Of a stretch of 7,469 bases of DNA, positions 1 through 4,933 are shown in pieces. The translations under genes were made by a program, and so were the position numbers. Positions within the stretch are counted from its first letter, which is position 1. Every line of letters begins with the position of its first letter. This DNA is from Syntrophomonadaceae bacterium (lineage in GTDB: Bacteria > Bacillota > Dethiobacteria > PWVN01). The notes under the pieces are model-generated. The model saw nothing but the letters and a program-made list of their open reading frames with translations. It did no database searches and was not told where the DNA came from. The stretch lies in NCBI GenBank assembly GCA_003561835.1, contig PWVN01000160.1, forward strand, positions 1 to 7,469, in the 5' to 3' direction.

Positions 1-161
1 GCCTTGACAATTGGCTTTGCTTCCCTTCTAAAGCAAGGAAAAGGTCTCTCTGAAGCGACTTTGGGGTTTCAGTCAGCCTTTCCTTCACCTGGACAGAAAA
101 AGAAGCCCCTCCGCCCCACCAACAGGGGAGACAGGGGGTCTTCCTTTGCAATGAAAAGGCC
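1..161. other. Left-edge stretch with no recognised gene
   Basis: No protein or RNA family was recognised here. The plus strand is open in frame 1 from the window edge to a TAA at 163-165 (54 codons), but the translation is rich in Pro, Gly, Lys and Arg in its second half, has no recognisable motif, and runs across the hairpin described separately. It could be the tail of a gene outside the window, but I do not annotate it. A short inverted repeat (15-22 with 31-38, loop of 8) lies at the left end. TTGACA at 4-9 followed 17 bases later by TCTAAA resembles a promoter, but no plus-strand gene follows it. Confidence 0.4.
97..130 (-). terminator. Possible Rho-independent terminator of the exporter operon
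   Basis: Read on the minus strand, a C-rich then G-rich segment can fold (CCCCT at 128-124 with AGGGG at 110-106; an alternative inner stem pairs 128-125 with 117-114). It is followed at once by CTTCTTTTTCT, a U-rich tract on the RNA. It lies 32 bases or more past the stop of the small membrane protein, where the end of the leftward transcript is expected. The loop is long for the simplest stem and several pairings compete, so the call is tentative. Confidence 0.4.
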
Positions 162-281
162 TTAATCCTCTTCCTCCACAACACTCTTCTTCTTACCCGT
201 CATCGCTTTAAAGATCTTCAACTTGAAATAACCGCCCACAACCACCGCGACAACGATCAATACCCACCAGTACCATTCCAC
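162..281 (-). CDS. Small single-span membrane protein, 39 aa (unknown function)
   Basis: This is a 39-codon gene starting with GTG at 281 and ending in TAA at 162. The start is well supported: AAAGGAGG at 296-289 lies 7 bases upstream. The product begins with an aromatic cluster (MEWYWW), continues with about 12 hydrophobic residues rich in Val (roughly 7-18), then a positive stretch (K20, K22, K25, K30-K32) and a C-terminal acidic tail (EEED). This pattern predicts one short transmembrane helix with the C-terminus in the cytoplasm (inference from the positive-inside rule). It starts 102 bases after the last exporter permease on the same strand, with no convincing terminator between, so it may belong to that operon. 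By analogy with small membrane proteins such as AcrZ, which binds the AcrB pump, it could be a pump accessory, but nothing in the sequence proves this. I do not recognise the family. Confidence 0.7.
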   Translation of the reverse strand: MEWYWWVLIVVAVVVGGYFKLKIFKAMTGKKKSVVEEED

Positions 282-288
282 CGGGAAA

Positions 289-296
289 CCTCCTTT
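289..296 (-). promoter_or_regulatory. Ribosome binding site of the small membrane protein
   Basis: AAAGGAGG on the minus strand, 7 bases before the GTG at 281. It is nearly fully complementary to the 16S rRNA 3' end and is the main reason to accept this short GTG-started frame as a gene. Confidence 0.75.
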
Positions 297-311
297 GCAG
301 GTTATTTATTC

Positions 312-327
312 TCTCCCTTCCGGGAGA
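312..327 (-). other. RNA hairpin with GGAA tetraloop between permease and small ORF
   Basis: On the minus-strand RNA, UCUCCC (327-322) and GGGAGA (317-312) form a perfect 6-bp stem closed by GGAA, a GNRA-type tetraloop. It sits about 57 bases past the permease stop and 15 bases before the ribosome binding site of the small ORF. No U-tract follows (the next bases are GAATAAATAA), so it is not a standard terminator. It could stabilise or separate the upstream message, or tune translation of the small protein; this is inference. Confidence 0.4.
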
Positions 328-383
328 TCAAGATCCCCTCTGCCACTCCCACCAACTTGATTTTCAACTAAAATCCGCTCTGG

Positions 384-1106
384 CTAGATCCGCGTCCTCT
401 TCATGAAAAATCTGTAGGCCAGCAGATTCAGGGCCAGGGTATAGGCAATGCCGATGAAATAGTAGTGGCCGTAGGTGAGAAGCAGCAGCCCCTCCCCCCG
501 AACGATGCTGCTGATGGCCTTGGCGGGCCAGAAACCGGGGGCGACGGCAAAGATGAGTTCCTTGTAGTCCAGGAAGAAAAGGGCGATCAGGGGAAAGAGC
601 ATCACCATCCCCAATCCTTTCATAACGGCGAACCCCTCAATCTTGTTGTTGGATAAGGCATTGATGACCAGGCCGTACATGGGAGCTGTCAGGGAAGCCA
701 GGAAGGAGATGGCCAGCATCTGCGTCATGGTAACGTAGCCGATGTCGGCAAACCACATGACGAAGGTACACGCTGCAAAAGAAACCACCAAGACCAGGCC
801 TACCCTGAAGGAAAGGAACTGATTCAGGGACAGGGGAGTTACCTTAATGGAGGTGAGGATGTGGTCATCCCGGTCATCCAGGATGGAAAAGGCCAGCACG
901 GCACCGAAGATCACAGGGACCATCAAGGCCAGGGCAGCCAGGATCACATCCGCGTAGAGGTCCACATTGAAACTGCCGCTCTCCGCCAGCCAGGGCACCA
1001 GGTACCGGCCCAGGGCACCGAAGAACAGGGGGTAGATCAGCATGAAGAACATCATGGGGTCCCGCAGCCACTTTTTCACTTCGCTCTTCAGGAAGGTCGC
1101 ATACAT
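384..1106 (-). CDS. ABC-2 type transporter permease (second of pair)
   Basis: A 240-residue integral membrane subunit of an ABC exporter. Six hydrophobic segments are visible at about residues 19-37, 53-76, 100-120, 125-149, 157-180 and 213-233, the usual count for ABC-2 permeases. After the second segment comes a charged stretch and then LTSIKVTPLS (84-93), matching the ABC-2 pattern in which a short cytoplasmic segment before a 'sPl/tPl' motif contacts the ATPase. The N-terminus (SEVKKWLRDP) is the basic cytoplasmic lead-in typical of the fold. The ATG at 1106 lies 4 bases after the stop of the preceding permease, with GGGGTG about 7 bases upstream, so the two are translationally close. It probably pairs with that permease as a heterodimer served by the ATPase encoded before them. 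The arrangement resembles fluoroquinolone exporter operons (Rv2686c-Rv2688c); the substrate cannot be read from the sequence. Confidence 0.9.
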   Translation of the reverse strand: MYATFLKSEVKKWLRDPMMFFMLIYPLFFGALGRYLVPWLAESGSFNVDLYADVILAALALMVPVIFGAVLAFSILDDRDDHILTSIKVTPLSLNQFLSFRVGLVLVVSFAACTFVMWFADIGYVTMTQMLAISFLASLTAPMYGLVINALSNNKIEGFAVMKGLGMVMLFPLIALFFLDYKELIFAVAPGFWPAKAISSIVRGEGLLLLTYGHYYFIGIAYTLALNLLAYRFFMKRTRI

Positions 1107-1110
1107 CTTG

Positions 1111-1836
1111 CTACACCCCGCTTTCTTTCAGGGCAAATTCATTTAACCTTTTCAGCACAAAATGCAGAAGGACTGCCGAAGCGGCCAGCAGGTAGAAGGC
1201 GGAAAACAGAATTTCCCAGGTTTTAAGCCCCCCGCCCGAGGCGTTCAGCAGGATAAAGGCAGCCTTGGTAGGTGCCAGGTATAGAATTCCTTTGACCATC
1301 TCGTTTTCAATCAAGCCGATCTGTTCAAAGACCACGGGCAGCATAAAAGCGAAGAAATAGATAAACATTCCCATGAGAAGTTCCGTAAAGCCCCGGGCCC
1401 GGTATGTCAGCAAAAACCCCACCAGAGAGTGGAATAAACCGATGATAACGATGGCTGCCAGCAGGGCGAAAAAGGACAGTTCAATCTCTTTAAAGAACCA
1501 GGCGTACAGGTACAGGATCACCAGGGTCTGGACGTTGCTCAGGATATTGCCCCCGATTTTGGCCAGGATCTGCTCTGACCGGTTGATGGGGGATACCTGC
1601 AGGCTGCGGATGGTCCCCTCCTGCTTTTCGAAGAAGAGGGTAACCCCGATGAGGATAATCGTCATGGAAGTGGTATCAAAGAAGAGGAGCAGGGGCAGCA
1701 TGGTGGCCACTCCGATGACCTCGGTGAAATGGAGAACCAAAAGCCAGATGATGGTCACCACGAATCCTGCCCCCAGGATGTGGTAGCGGAGCATCCGCTG
1801 CAGTTCTCCTGTCAAGAGAAGGGGGAAGCTACCCAC
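1111..1836 (-). CDS. ABC-2 type transporter permease (first of pair)
   Basis: A 241-residue membrane subunit of the same exporter. I place the start at the GTG at 1836, which overlaps the last codons of the ATPase gene (stop 1829-1831), with a G-rich site (GGGGGTGG) 6 bases upstream. A longer open frame reaches 2013, but its first 59 residues lie entirely over the ATPase gene, have no hydrophobic or family-like content, and are an artefact. Starting at 1836 gives an N-terminus (LLTGELQRMLRYHIL) that fits the family and a length matching the partner permease. Segments likely to span the membrane are at about 19-36, 44-68, 94-115, 120-144, 151-171 and 210-228. FEKQEGTIRSLQVSPI (69-84) is the ABC-2 coupling motif, in its classical 'E-x-GT...sP' form, better preserved than in the second permease. 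An internal ATG (residue 15) preceded by AGGAGA is a less likely start, because it removes the conserved N-terminal lead-in. Confidence 0.9.
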   Translation of the reverse strand: MGSFPLLLTGELQRMLRYHILGAGFVVTIIWLLVLHFTEVIGVATMLPLLLFFDTTSMTIILIGVTLFFEKQEGTIRSLQVSPINRSEQILAKIGGNILSNVQTLVILYLYAWFFKEIELSFFALLAAIVIIGLFHSLVGFLLTYRARGFTELLMGMFIYFFAFMLPVVFEQIGLIENEMVKGILYLAPTKAAFILLNASGGGLKTWEILFSAFYLLAASAVLLHFVLKRLNEFALKESGV

Positions 1837-2683
1837 GGATTTCCACCCCCGTAACCTTGATGAAGATATCGTCCAGGGAGGTCTCCTTGCTGTGGATGGT
1901 GATAATTCTCTTGTTTCTGACGATATCCAAAAAGGCATCGCTCTCCCCCAACCGATCCAGATCAAAGGAGTCTTGCTGGACGGCCTCCCCCTTCTGGTAC
2001 TCCACCTCCACAAGCCTCTTCCCGTGTTTTAACTTCAGATTTTTGGGAGTATCGATTTCCGACACCTTCCCGTCGGCCATGAAAGCCACCCGGTCGCAGA
2101 GTTCATCCACATCGTTCATGAGGTGAGTGGTCAGGAGCACCGTGCCCCCATCTTCCTTGAACTCCCGGATCATATCCTTGATGATGCGGGCGTTCTTGGG
2201 GTCCAGCCCGATGGTGGGTTCATCCAGGAAGAGGACGGTAGGTTTATTCAAGAGGGCCCGGACGAAGTTCAGGCGGATTTTCATGCCCTTGGAAAATTCA
2301 TTGACCTTCTTCCCCCGGTCTTCAAAAAGCCCCACCCTTTTTAAAAGGGCGTCGGTGTCCGCGTGGGATTTGTAGAGCTTTTTGAAAAAAGCCAGGTTTT
2401 CCGCCGCCGTTAGCTTGGAGAAATGGACCGGCATCTCAAAGCCCACACCGATCTTCTGGTAGAAGTCCTTCCCGTAGGACTGCAGGGGTTTCCCCAGGTA
2501 GGTTACCTCCCCGCCGAAATCGGGCAGCAGCTTGACCATGATCTTCTGGGTGGTACTTTTCCCCACGCCGCTGGGGCCCAGGAGGCCAAAGATTTCCCCG
2601 TCCTGGATGGTGAAGTCCAACCCTCTGATGGTGTCTTCCCTGTTTCTCGGATACCTGAAGGTGAGACCCGTAACTTCGAACAA
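1829..2683 (-). CDS. ABC exporter ATP-binding protein (drug-efflux type)
   Basis: A 284-residue cytoplasmic ATPase that should power the two downstream permeases. Motifs in order: Walker A GPSGVGKST (36-44), a Q-loop region reading GFEMPVHF (81-88) with Glu83 where most ABC ATPases have Gln, a degenerate signature FSKGM (130-134) instead of LSGGQ, Walker B TVLFLDEP (149-156) with catalytic Glu155, D-loop GLDP (159-162), and the switch His187 in TTHLM. About 70 further residues form a C-terminal extension ending in SLDDIFIKVTG, as in DrrA/CcmA-like exporters. The altered Q-loop and signature are, from memory, shared by relatives in this exporter group, so the protein is probably active. The start is TTG at 2683, set by AAGGAGG 8 bases upstream. 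The gene follows the TetR gene by 28 bases and overlaps the next permease by 8 bases, indicating one operon with coupled translation. Confidence 0.93.
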   Translation of the reverse strand: MFEVTGLTFRYPRNREDTIRGLDFTIQDGEIFGLLGPSGVGKSTTQKIMVKLLPDFGGEVTYLGKPLQSYGKDFYQKIGVGFEMPVHFSKLTAAENLAFFKKLYKSHADTDALLKRVGLFEDRGKKVNEFSKGMKIRLNFVRALLNKPTVLFLDEPTIGLDPKNARIIKDMIREFKEDGGTVLLTTHLMNDVDELCDRVAFMADGKVSEIDTPKNLKLKHGKRLVEVEYQKGEAVQQDSFDLDRLGESDAFLDIVRNKRIITIHSKETSLDDIFIKVTGVEIRG

Positions 2684-2691
2684 TCCAATTA

Positions 2692-2698
2692 CCTCCTT
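2692..2698 (-). promoter_or_regulatory. Ribosome binding site fixing a TTG start for the ATPase
   Basis: AAGGAGG on the minus strand, 8 bases before the TTG at 2683. There is no ATG or GTG at a suitable distance in this frame, and the next residues (FEVTGLTFRYP) are a typical ABC ATPase N-terminus, so the TTG is the start. A TTG start may lower ATPase yield relative to the other subunits (inference). Confidence 0.8.
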
Positions 2699-2711
2699 AT
2701 GGTAGCTTAGA

Positions 2712-3365
2712 TTAATCCCGGGAAGGTTCCTTTTTCCTGTTCCTTAAGCCCACTTCGATGATGTAGAGCATTTTGTCCGCCAGTTTTAAGTAATCCTCCT
2801 GGTGGGATAACAGGCCATCGCTTACCCCTGTCTTTCCGAAGAAATAATCCGTTATGTCATAGGTCAGGTTGTACAGGATGAAGGAAGCCATGGGAATATC
2901 CACATCCGGGTCGATCTCTCCCCGCTCCCGGCCTTTGGCCAAAATTGCCTCAAAGAATTCCCGTCCCCGGTCCTCCATGTCGGGGAAGATTTCCAGTTTC
3001 AAACTGAGGTCTTCACGAAAGTAGTAGTTTCCCACCGCTGCCAGCCGGGGGTTTTCGGCTGCGAACTTCAACCCCGCCAGGTACAGCTCCCGGATGATTT
3101 TAAATACATCCCAGTCAGCCATCTGCCCCATAACATGCTGCATATAGCACATCTTCTCTTCCCCGGTCACCTGCAGCACATACCTGTAGAGGTCTTTCAG
3201 GTCCTCGAAGTACTGGTAGAAACTCCCCCTGGGGATGTCGGCTTTTTCGATGATCTCTGCCACGCTGACTTTCTCAAAGGGCTTGGAGCCCAACTCGGCG
3301 ATGGCGGCATCCAGGATGCGGGACTTCTTATCCTCCGTAAGGTTGAAAAAAGTTTGTTTGGGCAT
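2712..3365 (-). CDS. TetR/AcrR-family transcriptional repressor of the exporter operon
   Basis: A 217-residue regulator. The N-terminal DNA-binding domain covers about residues 11-60: RILDAAIAELGSKPF is helix 1, and VSVAEIIEKADIPRGSFYQYF (33-53) is the helix-turn-helix, with the family's GSFYQYF recognition segment. The rest is a mostly helical ligand-binding and dimerisation domain with no recognisable ligand signature. It starts at the ATG at 3365, preceded by a purine-rich stretch (GGAAGGGTGAGG). It is the first gene of the leftward operon, 28 bases before the ATPase gene, so it is made from the promoter it probably controls. Two identical palindromes sit in that promoter, as expected for autorepression by a TetR dimer. 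The inducer is unknown; efflux repressors often bind the compound their pump exports, which is inference here. Confidence 0.92.
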   Translation of the reverse strand: MPKQTFFNLTEDKKSRILDAAIAELGSKPFEKVSVAEIIEKADIPRGSFYQYFEDLKDLYRYVLQVTGEEKMCYMQHVMGQMADWDVFKIIRELYLAGLKFAAENPRLAAVGNYYFREDLSLKLEIFPDMEDRGREFFEAILAKGRERGEIDPDVDIPMASFILYNLTYDITDYFFGKTGVSDGLLSHQEDYLKLADKMLYIIEVGLRNRKKEPSRD

Positions 3366-3391
3366 GGCCTCACCCTTCCTGCCCCGAATTT

Positions 3392-3407
3392 ATGACACCA
3401 GTGTCAT
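3392..3407. promoter_or_regulatory. Operator O2, probable TetR-type repressor site past the start point
   Basis: A perfect 16-bp palindrome: ATGACAC and GTGTCAT arms around a CA centre. It lies at about +5 to +21 relative to the expected start of the tetR transcript, where bound protein would block polymerase. The 16 bases TATGACACCAGTGTCA (3391-3406) recur exactly at 3423-3438. Centres are 32 bp apart, close to three helical turns, so two dimers would bind the same face of the DNA. Confidence 0.85.
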
Positions 3408-3418
3408 GTGCTGACTTT

Positions 3419-3447
3419 ATTGTATGACACCAGTGTCACATTGTCAA
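3419..3447 (-). promoter_or_regulatory. Sigma-A-type promoter of the tetR-exporter operon
   Basis: On the minus strand, TTGACA (3447-3442) is a perfect -35 box, followed by a 17-base spacer and TACAAT (3424-3419), a five-of-six -10 box. Transcription should start near 3412, giving a leader of about 46 bases to the ATG at 3365. The spacer contains one operator palindrome and another follows the start point. A strong core promoter covered by two repressor sites suggests tight repression with high output when released. Confidence 0.85.
3425..3438. promoter_or_regulatory. Operator O1, probable TetR-type repressor site in the promoter spacer
   Basis: TGACAC-CA-GTGTCA, a palindrome with 6-bp arms that fills most of the spacer between the -35 and -10 boxes of the tetR promoter. 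A bound repressor would directly exclude RNA polymerase. It matches O2 exactly over TATGACACCAGTGTCA (3423-3438); the outer arm differs from O2 only on the right side (C instead of T at 3439). Confidence 0.85.
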
Positions 3448-3449
3448 GG

Positions 3450-3471
3450 ATTTTTTGTTTTTGTTGTTTTT
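3450..3471 (-). promoter_or_regulatory. A-tract UP element of the tetR promoter
   Basis: On the minus strand this reads as runs of five to six A separated by single C or CAAC, lying at about -38 to -59 relative to the expected start. This is the position and composition of an UP element, contacted by the C-terminal domains of RNA polymerase alpha. On the plus strand the same bases are a T-rich run, but no hairpin precedes it in a form that suggests a terminator. Confidence 0.6.
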
Positions 3472-3501
3472 CTGCCTGATAGAAGTGCGGGTTCACCAGA
3501 A

Positions 3502-3531
3502 TCTACAGAGGCTTTATCCGGAAAGTATAAT
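3502..3531 (+). promoter_or_regulatory. Candidate upstream promoter (P1) of the radical SAM operon
   Basis: TCTACA (3502-3507, four of six -35 positions), an 18-base spacer, and a perfect TATAAT (3526-3531). Transcription would start near 3538 and give a leader of about 105 bases containing the 9-bp inverted repeat and the LexA-like site. Which of the two plus-strand promoter candidates is used cannot be decided from sequence. Confidence 0.45.
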
Positions 3532-3539
3532 CTTACATT

Positions 3540-3588
3540 GACGGAAAAAGCCCCGCCAATTTATCGAAAATATGTTTGGTTTTCCGTC
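3540..3588 (+). repeat. 9-bp inverted repeat in the radical SAM leader
   Basis: GACGGAAAA (3540-3548) and TTTTCCGTC (3580-3588) are perfect inverted copies separated by 31 bases. They flank the LexA-like box, and the right arm overlaps the -35 box of the downstream promoter. If transcription begins at the upstream promoter the RNA could form this stem at its very 5' end. It could equally be a two-site operator. No known riboswitch was recognised in the loop. Confidence 0.4.
3565..3578. promoter_or_regulatory. LexA (SOS) box-like site upstream of the radical SAM operon
   Basis: CGAAAATATGTTTG fits the Bacillus-type LexA consensus CGAACRNRYGTTYG at every position but one: A instead of C at position 5. 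It overlaps the -35 box of the second promoter candidate by three bases and lies about 27-40 bases past the start expected from the first, so LexA bound here could repress either. The mismatch falls in the conserved GAAC half-site, so binding could be weak or absent. Confidence 0.35.
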
Positions 3589-3604
3589 GCAGATATGATA
3601 GAAT
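3576..3604 (+). promoter_or_regulatory. Candidate extended -10 promoter (P2) of the radical SAM operon
   Basis: TTGGTT (3576-3581), a 17-base spacer ending in TGA, and TAGAAT (3599-3604). The TG one base before the -10 box makes it an extended -10 promoter. Transcription would begin near 3611, leaving a leader of only about 30 bases, with AAGGAG (3611-3616) at the extreme 5' end. Confidence 0.5.
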
Positions 3605-3642
3605 CTCCTTAAGGAGCGTACACATGTTTGGGGGTTTAAGTT

Positions 3643-4932
3643 ATGGAACTGCTGGAAAAGATCCGCATCCTGGCCGATGGCGCCAAATATGATGTATCCT
3701 GTTCTTCCAGCGGCAGTGCCGGCGCCTCCCGGGGCAGGGGGACAGGGAGCACTTTGTCCTGCGGGGTCTGCCACAGCTGGTCCGATGATGGCCGGTGTAT
3801 CTCCCTGCTAAAAATCCTCTATACCAACGAGTGTGTCTATGACTGTTCCTACTGTGTGAACCGGAGAACCAAGGATGTTCCCCGGGCCTCCTTCACCCCG
3901 GAGGAACTGGCCCGCCTGACCATGGAATTCTACCGGCGAAACTACATAGAAGGGCTGTTTTTAAGCTCCGGTGTCAAGGTGAGCCCCGACCGGACCATGG
4001 AAGAGATGACCACGGCCTTAAGACTTCTCCGGGAGGAGCAGGGCTTTCACGGCTATATTCACGTCAAGGCTATCCCTGGGGCCGACCCCCGCCTCATTGA
4101 CCGGGCAGGCCGGTATGCCAACCGCATCAGCGTCAACATGGAACTGCCCTCGGAGCAGGGGTTAAAGCTCCTGGCCCCCCAGAAGAAGCGGGAGGACATC
4201 ATCCGGCCCATGCATTTAATTTCACAAAAGATCCGGGAAGAGAAGGAAGAAAAGAAAAAACGGCGTCCCCTTCCCCAACCCTTCGCCCCCGCCGGCCAGA
4301 GCACCCAGCTGATCATCGGGGCCACTCCCGACAGCGATACCCGGATCTTGAAGCTTTCCGAGACCCTCTACTCGAGCTTCGGCTTAAAAAGGGTCTATTA
4401 CTCCGCCTATGTGCCAGTAAATTATGATTCCCGCCTCCCGGACCTGATGAAACCGCCCCTGCTCAGGGAGCACAGGCTCTACCAGGCTGACTGGCTGCTG
4501 CGCTTCTACGGCTTTGCAGCAGGTGAGATCACAGGAGGGCGGGAGGAAAACCTGGACCCGGAACTGGACCCCAAATGCGCCTGGGCCCTGCAAAACATGC
4601 ACCTCTTCCCCGTGGAGGTGAACAAGGCGGACTACTCCATGCTTCTCCGGGTGCCGGGGATTGGGCCCCTCTCGGCGAAACGGATCCTGACGGCCAGGAA
4701 ACACGGGCCCGTCACCTACGAGGGGTTGAAGACCATCGGCGCTGTCCTGAAACGGGCCCGCTACTTCATCACCTGCAGAGGGAAATATTATGGGGAGGGC
4801 CTGGAGGACCCGGTTTTTCTCCGCTCCCTCCTGGTGGACAGAAGGGAGAAGGGGCCCGGGGAGCAGCTCTCCCTGTTTGAGGCCCTGTCTCCCCGGGAAG
4901 AGAATCTTTTGCCGGCAAAGGCAGGATTTTAA
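3643..4932 (+). CDS. Radical SAM protein, putative DNA modification/repair (TIGR03916-like)
   Basis: A 429-residue enzyme. The radical SAM cluster motif is C64-x3-C68-x2-C71 (CVYDCSYC), which should bind a [4Fe-4S] cluster that cleaves S-adenosylmethionine. Before it are C20 (in DVSCSSSGS), C40, C43 and C52 (CGVCHSWSDDGRC), a cysteine-rich N-terminus typical of this family as I recall it. After the catalytic half comes a lysine/glutamate-rich linker (about 197-208), then PAGQSTQLIIGAT (216-228), and near the C-terminus a helix-hairpin-helix, RVPGIGPLSAKRIL (336-349), which usually binds DNA backbone. The reaction is unknown; the DNA role is a family-level prediction. The ATG at 3643 has GGGGG 8 bases upstream and begins the conserved ELLEKIRILADGAKYDVSC segment. 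The partner gene starts one base after the stop. A better ribosome site (AAGGAG, 3611-3616) points to an out-of-frame ATG at 3624 instead. Confidence 0.9.
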   Translation: MELLEKIRILADGAKYDVSCSSSGSAGASRGRGTGSTLSCGVCHSWSDDGRCISLLKILYTNECVYDCSYCVNRRTKDVPRASFTPEELARLTMEFYRRNYIEGLFLSSGVKVSPDRTMEEMTTALRLLREEQGFHGYIHVKAIPGADPRLIDRAGRYANRISVNMELPSEQGLKLLAPQKKREDIIRPMHLISQKIREEKEEKKKRRPLPQPFAPAGQSTQLIIGATPDSDTRILKLSETLYSSFGLKRVYYSAYVPVNYDSRLPDLMKPPLLREHRLYQADWLLRFYGFAAGEITGGREENLDPELDPKCAWALQNMHLFPVEVNKADYSMLLRVPGIGPLSAKRILTARKHGPVTYEGLKTIGAVLKRARYFITCRGKYYGEGLEDPVFLRSLLVDRREKGPGEQLSLFEALSPREENLLPAKAGF

Positions 4933-4933
4933 G

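Noticed and set aside
4..32. TTGACA with TCTAAA 17 bases later on the plus strand, as a promoter
   Set aside because: The -10 box matches only four of six positions, and no plus-strand gene follows before the minus-strand small ORF.
306..334. Promoter on the minus strand for the small ORF (TTGATC, 17 bases, TAAATA)
   Set aside because: The -10 match is weak, the spacer is occupied by the hairpin, and the start would fall at the ribosome binding site. Read-through from the exporter operon is simpler.
359..375. GATTTT/AAAATC inverted repeat as a terminator after the last permease
   Set aside because: The stem is almost all A-T, only 6 bp, and no U-tract follows on the minus strand.
1837..2013. 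N-terminal extension of the first permease back to 2013
   Set aside because: These 59 residues lie wholly over the ATPase gene in another frame, are rich in Trp, Arg and Ser, and lack family similarity. The GTG at 1836 has a G-rich site and gives the normal length.
3450..3471. T-rich run on the plus strand as a Rho-independent terminator
   Set aside because: The preceding operator palindrome has only 6-7 bp arms and a 2-base centre, so it cannot form a normal hairpin loop, and no plus-strand gene precedes it. The A-tract UP element explains the run better.
4790..4933. N-terminal extension of the DUF4130 protein back to 4790
   Set aside because: It overlaps the end of the radical SAM gene, and the conserved family N-terminus begins just after the ATG at 4934.
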